A stretch of 64,000 bases of DNA from Thalassotalea insulae (GTDB lineage: Bacteria > Pseudomonadota > Gammaproteobacteria > Enterobacterales > Alteromonadaceae), in assembly GCF_030161395.1 (NCBI RefSeq), contig NZ_BSST01000001.1:3162001-3226000 (forward strand), given 5' to 3'. Under the pieces are notes generated by a model. The model searched no databases and had not been told where the DNA came from. It saw only the letters and a list, made by a program, of their open reading frames with translations. Position 1 is the first letter of the stretch, and every line of letters begins with the position of its first letter. The position numbers were made by a program, and so were the translations under genes. Shown piece after piece: positions 8,588 to 16,755 of this stretch.

Positions 8588-9067
8588 TTACGGACGAAAT
8601 TGAGCCCCTTCGTGCATTAGTAATTTCGCTTTTAGTGATAAACCGCCGGCATAACCTGTGAGCTTGCCATTACTACCAATGACTCTGTGACAGGGAATAA
8701 TCAATGCGATGGGATTAGCCCCATTTGCTGTGCCGACTGCTCGTACTGCTTTTTTATTATTAATTTTTTCTGCTAGCCAAGCATAAGTTTTTGTTTCGCC
8801 TCGTTTAATAGTTGTTAACGCTTGCCATACCGTTTGCTGAAATTTAGTACCTTTTGGTGCAAGCGGTAAGTCAAATGTATCGCGGCTGCCGGCAAAGTAC
8901 TGATCAAGCTGCTGGTGAACTTGCTGAAAAACCACGTCGTTTTGTTGAAAGTTTTCAGGAATACTGATCGCAGCATCGGTATTTTGAAATGCTAATGCTG
9001 TTAACCCGTTATCATCTGCGGTTAATGCAATTTCGCCAAGCGGTGATTGATAAATGCTGTAATACAT
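8588..9067 (-). CDS. ogt: Methylated-DNA--protein-cysteine methyltransferase
   Basis: This 159-residue suicide repair enzyme removes O6-alkyl groups from guanine by transfer to its own cysteine. The active-site motif IPCHRV is present with the following GSNGKLTGYAGGL segment, and the winged-helix DNA-binding part includes QALTTIKRGETKTYAWLA. It lies 3 bp after the Ada-AlkA fusion gene on the same strand, so alkylated guanine and alkylated adenine repair are made from one transcript. Confidence 0.95.
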   Translation of the reverse strand: MYYSIYQSPLGEIALTADDNGLTALAFQNTDAAISIPENFQQNDVVFQQVHQQLDQYFAGSRDTFDLPLAPKGTKFQQTVWQALTTIKRGETKTYAWLAEKINNKKAVRAVGTANGANPIALIIPCHRVIGSNGKLTGYAGGLSLKAKLLMHEGAQFRP

Positions 9068-9070
9068 AAG

Positions 9071-10528
9071 TTAATCCTGCTGTTGAGATTCATTTAATGG
9101 TTTTAGCGAGTGCCATAAATAAATGGCAGCATAGGCACGCCAAGGTCGCCATTGTTGTGATAGTGCTAAAATTTCTTTATTTTTTGGTGTGGTATCTTGC
9201 TCGGTTAATGCTTTAATTATACCTAAATCTGCACTTGGAAATGCATCTGGATCGCTCAAACCACGCATGGCAATATAGTTAATCGTCCATGGCCCGATAC
9301 CTTTAAGTTGGCACAATTGCTTTTCCAGCTCTTCAAGTGACTGATAGTTTGTTAACAACTCATGGTTTTGTTGAAAATATTTTACCCAACGTTGCAAGGT
9401 TTCCCGTCTTGAACGGGTTAATCCTAAGTGATCAAAGTCTGTATTTACCAAGCTATTAATATCAGGGAAGGTTAACGAAGTTGCTTCTGGCAAGTGTGCA
9501 AAGTGTTTGCCATATTGCTGGCAAATTCGCTCGGCATAGGTAGTAGCCGCTTTGACGGAAATTTGTTGCCCCAGAATTGCCCGAATCGAAAATTCAAAAA
9601 TATCCCAACTGCCAGGTAATCTTAAGCCAGGAAAACGTTGTATCACCTGCTTTAATTTGGGATGCGTATTTAATTGTTTATGAATCAAATTGATATCCGC
9701 ATCTAAGTCAAACATCCTTCTGACCCTGATAATAACGTTATTTAAGTAACTAAAGTCTGATAACGACACTTGCATCACTAAGGCGGATTTTTTTACATGA
9801 TGGCGAATGGCTAACCAGCCGGTACAATCATCAATGGCAATACTGCGTTGATAGCTGTTATCAGTAACATATTCAACTCCGGCAATTTGCCGATAGTGAA
9901 AGAACTCCAGCATTAGTGACCAATCAAATGGTGGTCGATACGAGAGGATTATTTCGATAGTATTTTCATTTAAGGGCGATGCGTGACGTTTTCGCAGTGC
10001 TTTTGGTGAGCATTGATAACAATGTTTGATTGCTTCATTAAAACGGCGAATACTGTTAAAACCACTGGCAAAACAGATATCACTAATAGTTAGTTCCGTT
10101 GTTGATAACAGCTTACGCGCTAATAACAATCTTTGCTGCTGGAAATATTCACTCGGTGAAATACCAAAATGTTGATTAAATAAACGTTGTAGTTGTCGGC
10201 TACTAAGTTGGTGCTTACTCGCAATAGAGGCTAATGTATCTTGCTTATAATCAAAATTGTTAATGATTTTTTTTAGTTTTAATGGCAAGTTTTTTGTTGC
10301 TGCTTGCTCTGGAAAACAGCGTTTGCACGGAGTATAACCGGCAAGAAGTGCTTGTTCTGCACTTAAATAGTAACGGACATTCTCTGCTTTCGGTGGCCGT
10401 GCCGGACAGATAGGGCGACAGAATATTCCCGTACTTAATACCGCAGTAAAGAATTTACCATCAAAACGAGCATCTCTACTTAATCTGGCGCTTTCGCAGG
10501 TTTGAATATCGAGTTGTTCAACAGACAT
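9071..10528 (-). CDS. Ada-type sensor / AraC regulator fused to AlkA 3-methyladenine glycosylase
   Basis: This 485-residue, three-part protein begins with an Ada-like zinc domain (about residues 10-80) whose four cysteines appear as FCRPICPA and CKRCFPE. The first of these is the methyl-phosphotriester acceptor in Ada. An AraC helix-turn-helix region (about 85-185) follows, with SSRQLQRLFNQHFGISPSEY. The C-terminal AlkA domain has the helix-hairpin-helix LKGIGPWTINYIAMRGL and the catalytic Asp in the downstream segment DAFPSADLGI. It probably senses methylated DNA, activates its own operon and excises 3-methyladenine. The ogt gene follows directly. Confidence 0.93.
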   Translation of the reverse strand: MSVEQLDIQTCESARLSRDARFDGKFFTAVLSTGIFCRPICPARPPKAENVRYYLSAEQALLAGYTPCKRCFPEQAATKNLPLKLKKIINNFDYKQDTLASIASKHQLSSRQLQRLFNQHFGISPSEYFQQQRLLLARKLLSTTELTISDICFASGFNSIRRFNEAIKHCYQCSPKALRKRHASPLNENTIEIILSYRPPFDWSLMLEFFHYRQIAGVEYVTDNSYQRSIAIDDCTGWLAIRHHVKKSALVMQVSLSDFSYLNNVIIRVRRMFDLDADINLIHKQLNTHPKLKQVIQRFPGLRLPGSWDIFEFSIRAILGQQISVKAATTYAERICQQYGKHFAHLPEATSLTFPDINSLVNTDFDHLGLTRSRRETLQRWVKYFQQNHELLTNYQSLEELEKQLCQLKGIGPWTINYIAMRGLSDPDAFPSADLGIIKALTEQDTTPKNKEILALSQQWRPWRAYAAIYLWHSLKPLNESQQQD

Positions 10529-10755
10529 AGTTCTAATTAACTACCTAATTAATTGTTAGGTAAGAATATGCCTATTGTACTTAAATACTGGCGAAAATCA
10601 GACATCAATTGTGAAAATAATTAGTGGGTGATTGGCCGAGGGTAAAATATCGACAGTTATATTAAACAGCTGTGCTGATAATTTATTAGTTAATATTAAT
10701 AAGAACTTACTATTTTTACTGCGCTTTTTAGAAATCACTTAGTCATTTTTAATAT

Positions 10756-10765
10756 TTCGTCAGTG
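10756..10765 (+). promoter_or_regulatory. Half-site related to the AraC-type repeats at 14809-14840
   Basis: TTCGTCAGTG here shares TTCGTCAG with both copies of the AATTCGTCAGC repeat upstream of the cytochrome operon. A second copy one spacing upstream is not convincing. It suggests that the same regulator touches the receptor promoter. Confidence 0.45.
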
Positions 10766-10790
10766 TTTTTAAACTTTGCATAAGCTTTAA

Positions 10791-10804
10791 TTGATGTGCA
10801 TCAA
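10791..10804. promoter_or_regulatory. Perfect FNR/EtrA/Anr-type binding site
   Basis: TTGAT-GTGC-ATCAA matches the FNR consensus TTGAT-N4-ATCAA at every defined base, with one more complementary pair outside it (A 10790 and T 10805). The centre is about 90 bp before the receptor start codon. Placement at -41.5 would put the transcription start near 10839, but no good -10 element is evident. It implies oxygen-responsive control. Confidence 0.7.
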
Positions 10805-10886
10805 TATAGTGGATCTTGCATTAAAGGAATAACCACAATAATAACGAATAAAAAACATACCTATTAATACGTTCGGGGAGAGCAGT

Positions 10887-13535
10887 ATGTCGCACGGCTA
10901 CTATCGAAGCTTTACAAATATTCAATATAAAAAACACGCCATCGCGCAAGCGATCATTTTATCATTATTTTTCACTCCTCTCTGGGTAAGCGCTGCATCA
11001 TCAGAAACTGTTGCACAACAGGAACTGGACGTAGAAGTGATGACAGTCACTGCGCAAAAGCGGGTGCAGAACATTATGAAGGTACCGGTTACCGTTGATA
11101 GTGTTTCTGCCGACACCATTAAGCAGTCTGGCTCTGTGATGTTAAACGATATCGACAAATTTATTCCCGGGTTTGACTTCAGTGATGGTGATGTTACTCA
11201 GGCTGGCGTGACGATGCGTGGTGTGTCCAGTCCTAACATAAGTGTTGGGGGCGATCCTTCTACTGCAACGTTTTTTGATGGTGTTTATTTACCAAGAGCG
11301 GCGCAAAATGTTTTGTTTTCCGATATGCAGCGGGTAGAAGTGTTAAAAGGACCACAAGGTACATTATTTGGTAAAAATGCCGCTATGGGGGTGGTGAACA
11401 TGATCCCTAATGCACCAGAAGATGATACCACTGGTTTTATTAAGGGCAGTTTTGGCAGTGATAATTTGCAGCGCATTGAGGGCATGTTTAATGTCAGCCT
11501 TGCGGATAATGTCTATTTACGCCTTAATGCGCTATCTAATCAGCAGGACGGTTATATTAAAAATGTCGCCAGTTCTTCGCTATCAGATAAAAATGCTGGC
11601 GATGCTGGGGAAAAGGATCATCAGGCGGCACGTGCTGCGCTGAAATGGGAGATTTCATCTCGTACTGATCTGCAACTTTCTTATGATTGGGATCAGTTAG
11701 ATCAGGCACCGGGAGCGGCAATCGGCTTAAGCCCTTATGCCGAAAACCCAGGCGAACCGTTCGCAGATACCTTCGCTAACGATGTGGTAAACGGTAACGA
11801 ACGCCGTGATATGACGGCGGTAACGGTTAAGTTAAATCATGAGTTTAACCAGCAATGGTCGATGATGTTATTGTCTAGCAAGCGTCAATGGGAAACTTAT
11901 AACCGTATTGATGAAGACGGTACTCAAAATATTTCCCGCTATTTAGATACTGATAACCATGAAGATTCTGATATTTTCTACAATGAGTTACAGGTCAACT
12001 ACAACAGCGATAATTTCCACTATGTTGGTGGTGTCACTTACTCAAAAGAAGATGTTCATCAAACCACCTTTATCACAACAACAACTGATACCGCAGCTCG
12101 GCTGGTTTCTGGTCAGCTCAACGAACAAATTGCTGCTGGCGTCAGAGCAGAGTTTGCCACTGGTGTCGGAGTTTCACCTGATGATGTACCTCAGGAAACC
12201 GTGGATTATTTGCTTGCGCTTAATGGCTTACCACTGGAGCATATTTGGGATGCCGAGCAATGGTCAACGGCATTAAATTTAATGGGAGTTGCTGGCGATA
12301 TCATGGATTATCTCGCTTATATTGGTGCTGTGCCTGCTGGCACACCGTTAACGCCCGAAATTATCACTCTAACAGGTGATGCCACATATGATATTGTGGC
12401 TCAACAACTGGATATTGCTGAAATCTTTGGTCCAAGTTACAGCAATCAAATGTGGTCAGAAAACTTTATTAATAATGGTGAATTTACCAGCTATGGTATT
12501 TATTCTGATTTTGACTTTCAGTTATCAGATCAATGGAATGTTTTTTTTGGCCTGCGACATTCAAAAGATGAAAAAGACTTTTCTTGGCAGGTATCACAAA
12601 CGCAGTTTGCGCAAGTACGGTCAGGGATTAACAATATTTTATTCCCGGCGCGAGACCAGCTATGGCAATCTAAGTCTTGGAGTAAGACTACCGGGCGTTT
12701 GGGCACAGGTTATATCATCAATGATGACCATATGGTGTTTGCTTCTGTGGCGAATGGTTATAAAGCCGGGGGCTTTGACTCGCTAAACTCGCCACACAGC
12801 GAAAGTAGTGGTGAGGTGCTGATCGATCCGGAAACAGGCAAAGCGATTGATGTCTCGTTTGAGCCAGAGGAGTCGTTAAACTATGAATTGGGCTATAAGG
12901 GCATATTGTTTAGCGAAATCAGAACGACTTTATCACTGTTTCATACCGTGTTAGATGACAGGCAAATTAGTAAAAACTCTAAGCCTCCGGGGCAAAATCA
13001 GGCATTGCCAACCATAGTTAATGAAGATATGACCATTGACGGTTTTGAGCTTGGTATGAACTGGCAAATGACACAAACGTTAGCTGCAGGTTTTGTCACT
13101 GAAGTACGTAATACGGATGTGGAAACGGAAGCATTTTATAATGATTCAGGTACCTTAATTGAAGCGGGTACGGCAAAAACCGATACCACAACCTCATATA
13201 CTTTGGTGGCTGACTGGTTGCCTAATGTTTCTTCAGGCTCTGCGGTTGTTCATTTTGATTATGTCTTTAAAGAAAATGATCGCGGTTTAGAAATTGGCAA
13301 TGACGATTGGGTTAACAGTATTCCACATTATTTTGACGATACTAAATTGCTCAATGCCCGAATTTCTTGGATTAATGACAGTGAGTCATTAGAAATCGGT
13401 GTCTGGGGAAAAAATCTGTTAGATAATCGTTATCCAGGTTTTGTCGGTGGGCGTACTAAAGATATTCTGGGAACCGGCTATACCAGCGTCAATAAAGGAT
13501 TAGAAGCGGGTGTTGATATTAAATACATGTTTTAA
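10887..13535 (+). CDS. TonB-dependent outer-membrane receptor
   Basis: This 882-residue protein has an N-terminal signal peptide ending near residue 37 (LWVSAASS). A TonB-box-like stretch (VEVMTVTAQKR) and a plug domain follow, containing VRGVSS-like MRGVSSPN and RVEVLKGPQGTLFGKNAAMGVVNM, then a 22-strand barrel ending in an aromatic residue (DIKYMF). The AQKR/QN/VP opening groups it with receptors for organic compounds rather than classical siderophore receptors, but the substrate cannot be read. A FNR box and an AraC-type half-site precede it, and a terminator at 13556 separates it from the regulator. It probably imports or binds the substrate handled by the downstream cytochromes. Confidence 0.93.
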   Translation: MSHGYYRSFTNIQYKKHAIAQAIILSLFFTPLWVSAASSETVAQQELDVEVMTVTAQKRVQNIMKVPVTVDSVSADTIKQSGSVMLNDIDKFIPGFDFSDGDVTQAGVTMRGVSSPNISVGGDPSTATFFDGVYLPRAAQNVLFSDMQRVEVLKGPQGTLFGKNAAMGVVNMIPNAPEDDTTGFIKGSFGSDNLQRIEGMFNVSLADNVYLRLNALSNQQDGYIKNVASSSLSDKNAGDAGEKDHQAARAALKWEISSRTDLQLSYDWDQLDQAPGAAIGLSPYAENPGEPFADTFANDVVNGNERRDMTAVTVKLNHEFNQQWSMMLLSSKRQWETYNRIDEDGTQNISRYLDTDNHEDSDIFYNELQVNYNSDNFHYVGGVTYSKEDVHQTTFITTTTDTAARLVSGQLNEQIAAGVRAEFATGVGVSPDDVPQETVDYLLALNGLPLEHIWDAEQWSTALNLMGVAGDIMDYLAYIGAVPAGTPLTPEIITLTGDATYDIVAQQLDIAEIFGPSYSNQMWSENFINNGEFTSYGIYSDFDFQLSDQWNVFFGLRHSKDEKDFSWQVSQTQFAQVRSGINNILFPARDQLWQSKSWSKTTGRLGTGYIINDDHMVFASVANGYKAGGFDSLNSPHSESSGEVLIDPETGKAIDVSFEPEESLNYELGYKGILFSEIRTTLSLFHTVLDDRQISKNSKPPGQNQALPTIVNEDMTIDGFELGMNWQMTQTLAAGFVTEVRNTDVETEAFYNDSGTLIEAGTAKTDTTTSYTLVADWLPNVSSGSAVVHFDYVFKENDRGLEIGNDDWVNSIPHYFDDTKLLNARISWINDSESLEIGVWGKNLLDNRYPGFVGGRTKDILGTGYTSVNKGLEAGVDIKYMF

Positions 13536-13555
13536 CTGATAAAAGTTTTATCGTG

Positions 13556-13593
13556 AAATGCTCAGTATTGCTTATAGCGTGCTGAGCATTTTT
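13556..13593 (+). terminator. Intrinsic terminator after the TonB receptor
   Basis: AAATGCTCAG (13556-13565) pairs with CTGAGCATTT (13582-13591), followed by a T-rich tract. This makes the receptor a separate transcript from the AraC gene. Confidence 0.8.
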
Positions 13594-13678
13594 ATTATTT
13601 GTCGCTAGGAATTCTTGATTTTTCTGTTTAGTATGGGAGCTTCATTTAGAGATCTGACCACAGTAAAAAAAGAAAGTT

Positions 13679-14734
13679 ATGGCTGAATTTTTTTATCATA
13701 TTGCATTTGCCCAGATGGCACTTTGTGCCTTGTTATTGTTTCCGTACCGGGCGTTAAATTCTTCAATTCCGCTTTTTATCCTATTAATGGTGTGTAGCTG
13801 TGGTTACTTAGTCAGTTATTCATTTGGCGATCTAGCGTCACATTCAGTGTTATGGTGGATCGGACATATAGGTGGCAATGCATTACCTGGTGTATTCTGG
13901 CTGGTTAGCTTAAGTGTGTTTGGTGACCATACAGTGCTAAAACGCGGGCAGTATCTGGTTGCTTCGTTAACCTTAGTGATCCCGTTTACTGCAGAACTAG
14001 TACAACAATTATTTACCATTGAATTAGCAGATTATGAAGCGATTTATGGTTTGGTGACTTATGGCGGTTTACTGTTGGAACTGGTTCTGATCTCACACGC
14101 ATTAGTGATCTCATTTTGTCAGTGGCGAGATGACTTGGTGCAGGAACGACGCTATATCCGTGGTGGTGTGATCACTATTGCATCTGTTTATATTATTATG
14201 GTGATCATTGCTGAAGAGTTGTTTCGAATTGAATGGCAGTGGTTGGATTTATCAAAGAGCTTTATGTTAGTTGTATTGGTTACAGGTATTAACTTTTTCT
14301 TATTTCGATTAAAAGAATCCAGTTTGTTTGAAACCGTTAAAGCGGCAGAAATTGATAGCCAACGTCGGGCTGCTTTAACGCCCGGTTCAAAAGAGTTAGC
14401 GCGGATAGTGGCGTCGATGGAACAGGATAAGTTATATCAACAGGACGGTATGACCATTGCGGGGTTAGCAAAACATCTGGCAATTCATGAATATAAATTA
14501 AGAAACCTTATCAACGGCAAATTAAACTATCGCAACTTTAATGATTTTCTCAATTATTACCGCATTAAAGAAGTTACTGATGCGTTAACTGATCCAACAT
14601 TTCAATCAACCCCGGTATTAACGTTGGCATTAGAAAGTGGCTTTCGCAGTTTAAGTTCATTTAATAAAGCATTTAAAGCTACTCATGGTATTACACCGAC
14701 AGAATTTCGAAAAAGAAATTTACAGCAGCCTTAA
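13679..14734 (+). CDS. Membrane-bound AraC-family transcriptional regulator
   Basis: This 351-residue protein has an N-terminal half of about 215 residues made of seven or so hydrophobic segments. An AraC/XylS DNA-binding domain (about 250-350) ends it. The two helix-turn-helix units are visible as MTIAGLAKHLAIHEYKLRNL and LTLALESGFRSLSSFNKAFK, ending with GITPTEFRKRN. A polytopic membrane domain joined to AraC suggests direct sensing in the membrane. It sits between the receptor and the cytochrome operon, and AraC-style direct repeats lie just downstream of it at 14809-14840, so it is the natural activator of that operon. Confidence 0.9.
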   Translation: MAEFFYHIAFAQMALCALLLFPYRALNSSIPLFILLMVCSCGYLVSYSFGDLASHSVLWWIGHIGGNALPGVFWLVSLSVFGDHTVLKRGQYLVASLTLVIPFTAELVQQLFTIELADYEAIYGLVTYGGLLLELVLISHALVISFCQWRDDLVQERRYIRGGVITIASVYIIMVIIAEELFRIEWQWLDLSKSFMLVVLVTGINFFLFRLKESSLFETVKAAEIDSQRRAALTPGSKELARIVASMEQDKLYQQDGMTIAGLAKHLAIHEYKLRNLINGKLNYRNFNDFLNYYRIKEVTDALTDPTFQSTPVLTLALESGFRSLSSFNKAFKATHGITPTEFRKRNLQQP

Positions 14735-14808
14735 TTTAACTTGTTGTTTTATTGGTTAATTACTTCAGTTTTTGGCTGGTGTTTTCTTGTGTGACCGGCT
14801 GATTTTAT

Positions 14809-14864
14809 AATTCGTCAGCTTTTTTCTGGAATTCGTCAGCAATTCTTTTCAGGCGCTATATAGT
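14809..14864 (+). promoter_or_regulatory. AraC-type direct-repeat operator and promoter of the cytochrome operon
   Basis: AATTCGTCAGC occurs at 14809-14819 and again at 14830-14840, identical over 11 bp with starts 21 bp apart (two helical turns). This is the spacing at which AraC-family activators bind. A candidate -10 element (TATATA 14857-14862 or TATAGT 14859-14864) lies 16-18 bp further on, so the second repeat would overlap the -35 region. No good -35 sequence exists, as expected for an activator-dependent promoter. Confidence 0.65.
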
Positions 14865-14895
14865 GAAATCATCAGTTATTTGGTGAATTTCATTT

Positions 14896-15519
14896 ATGAG
14901 TAATGTTCAGCGCAAATATAGCTACTTAGCTTTTTTCTTTACCTTGTTAGTATCTGGTACGCTTGAAGCGGTTGAGCTACCAAAAACTTATCAACAGTGT
15001 GTGGCTTGTCATGGGGATAACGGGCGGGGTAATGCACAATTAAAAGCACCAGTATTAGCCGGGCAGTCTGCATCGTATTTAACTAGACAATTGCATAACT
15101 TTGCTAACGGGCTAAGAGGTGCAGATAAAAGGGATGCGCTTGGCCAGCAGATGGTGGCGGTGAGTCAACAACTGGATTTTTCAAACCAGGTTCCGGCACT
15201 TGCTCAAGCGTTAAGTCAGCAAAGTGTTAAGTCTGAGCAAGCGGCATCAAGCGGCGACCTTAAAAATGGCAGTCGTTATTATCAGGCAAAATGTGGTGCT
15301 TGCCACGGTGGTCAGGCTCAGGGGAATGAAGCGTTTAATGCGCCTAAATTAGCTGGTCAGCTGCCGGAATACCTTAAACGGCAGATGAATAATTTTGTTA
15401 GTGATATTCGTGGCAGTCACACCAAAGATAAGCTCGGCCGGCAAATGGCAATGATGGCAAAAACTACGTCAGGTAAAGAACTTGATGATATTTTGCATTA
15501 TATTGCTGTCCAGCAATAA
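14896..15519 (+). CDS. Cytochrome c4-like diheme protein
   Basis: This 207-residue exported protein has a signal peptide of about 26 residues and two tandem class I cytochrome c domains. Haem attachment sites are CVACH at 35-39 and CGACH at 133-137. Each is followed by the cytochrome c4-type pattern GQ...YL..Q...F..G.R and a later Met as axial ligand candidate (QQMVAV, RQMAMM). It probably carries electrons in the periplasm between the peroxidase or beta-helix cytochrome and a terminal oxidase or the bc1 complex. It is the first gene of a three-gene operon; the peroxidase follows by 11 bp. Confidence 0.92.
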   Translation: MSNVQRKYSYLAFFFTLLVSGTLEAVELPKTYQQCVACHGDNGRGNAQLKAPVLAGQSASYLTRQLHNFANGLRGADKRDALGQQMVAVSQQLDFSNQVPALAQALSQQSVKSEQAASSGDLKNGSRYYQAKCGACHGGQAQGNEAFNAPKLAGQLPEYLKRQMNNFVSDIRGSHTKDKLGRQMAMMAKTTSGKELDDILHYIAVQQ

Positions 15520-15530
15520 TAGGTAAGTAT

Positions 15531-16754
15531 ATGAAAGTACTATCTTTTCTACTGCTCTTTTTCGCTGGTGTTTCATTAACAGCTGAAACAAAGAGCGAGT
15601 CTTTTGTGCTAAAGGATAATTGTCCGCCAAGTTTTGAACTAACTAAGCAGGGCATTTGCCGACTGGTTACTCAATATCAATTTTATACCTCAGTACAAGG
15701 ACGCGGTTTAGGCGGTACCCGCACCGCATTGCCACCGCATCGAGACGGCTTTACCCCTGAGCAAATCGACTTAGGTCGTTATCTATTTTTTGATCCAGTA
15801 CTTTCGAAAGACGGCACCATTTCCTGTGCCAGTTGCCATCAGCCGGATAAAGGCTTCAGTGATGCACGCGATCGTAGTATCGGTATCACAGGAAAGAAGG
15901 TTGCACGTTCTGCTCCGACATTATGGAACGTCGCTTTTCTCGATAAATTTTTCTGGGATGCGCGGGCTGCAACACTGGAACAGCAGGCTCAAGGACCATT
16001 ATTTGATGCGATGGAAATGGGCAATACGCCGGAGCAGTTATTAGCAACTTTGCGCAATAACCCGGATTACCAAGTTATGTTTGCTCAAGCTTATCCAAAG
16101 GCAAGCGATATTGAGCTTGGCATGGTGTATCGCGCATTAGCGGCATTTCAAACATCGCTGATCTCGTTAAATAGTCGTTATGACAGATATGCCCATGGTT
16201 ATCATCAGGCGCTTAGTCAAAGAGAAATTGCCGGGCTAAATGTTTTTCGTTCTTTCGTAGCCCGCTGCGCTGAATGTCATCAACCGCCGTTATTTACCAA
16301 TAACCAGATCGCCGTTATTGGGACACCTGAACCTGAAGGCCGACCATTTGATATGGGTGCCGAGAACACGTATCACGTGTCACAATTGAAAGGTGGCTTT
16401 AAGGTGCCGACTTTGCGAAATATCGTTAAATCAGCCCCTTATATGCATTCTGGCCGTTATAACAAGCTGATTGATACCGTGAAATTTTATAACGATGGTC
16501 GGGGAAATGCTGTGCCTGAAGATCAGGAACTATTGCTACATTGGCATATTGCTGAACCTAATTTAACCGATGAAGAAATGCAGCTGATCGTTGAGTTTCT
16601 TGCCACCTTAACCGATGAAAGTTTAACGCCACAAATACCGAAGCATGTTCCGTCAGGATTAGCACCAATCGATCAGGCTTATCAGCAAAGCATTAATAAT
16701 AAGCAAATAACAACTAACGACAATAATAAAGCAACAGAGCAACACGGAGATTAA
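15531..16754 (+). CDS. Diheme cytochrome c peroxidase / MauG-family protein
   Basis: This 407-residue protein has a signal peptide ending near residue 19 and two haem c sites: CASCH at 99-103 and CAECH at 246-250. The surrounding RYLFFDPVLSKDGTISCASC, FFWDARAATLEQQAQGP and FKVPTLRNI segments are typical of the bacterial diheme peroxidase/MauG superfamily. These reduce hydrogen peroxide or use high-valent haem to oxidise a partner; which applies here is unknown. An N-terminal Cys pair (NCPPSF and GICRLV) before the first haem domain may form a disulfide. It is translationally close to the next gene (1 bp gap), suggesting a complex. Confidence 0.9.
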   Translation: MKVLSFLLLFFAGVSLTAETKSESFVLKDNCPPSFELTKQGICRLVTQYQFYTSVQGRGLGGTRTALPPHRDGFTPEQIDLGRYLFFDPVLSKDGTISCASCHQPDKGFSDARDRSIGITGKKVARSAPTLWNVAFLDKFFWDARAATLEQQAQGPLFDAMEMGNTPEQLLATLRNNPDYQVMFAQAYPKASDIELGMVYRALAAFQTSLISLNSRYDRYAHGYHQALSQREIAGLNVFRSFVARCAECHQPPLFTNNQIAVIGTPEPEGRPFDMGAENTYHVSQLKGGFKVPTLRNIVKSAPYMHSGRYNKLIDTVKFYNDGRGNAVPEDQELLLHWHIAEPNLTDEEMQLIVEFLATLTDESLTPQIPKHVPSGLAPIDQAYQQSINNKQITTNDNNKATEQHGD

Positions 16755-16755
16755 T

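Larger units (their letters stand above)
10529..10886. other. Intergenic control region before the TonB receptor / cytochrome locus
   Basis: This 358-bp AT-rich stretch separates the divergent Ada-AlkA gene and the TonB receptor gene. It has no credible reading frame. It holds a TTCGTCAG-type half-site (10756-10765) and a perfect FNR-like box (10791-10804), both listed separately. Confidence 0.7.

Noticed and set aside
15531..16754. Calling the diheme protein a MauG involved in cofactor maturation
   Set aside because: No amine dehydrogenase or similar substrate gene is present. Both haem sites and the surrounding motifs fit the wider peroxidase/MauG superfamily.
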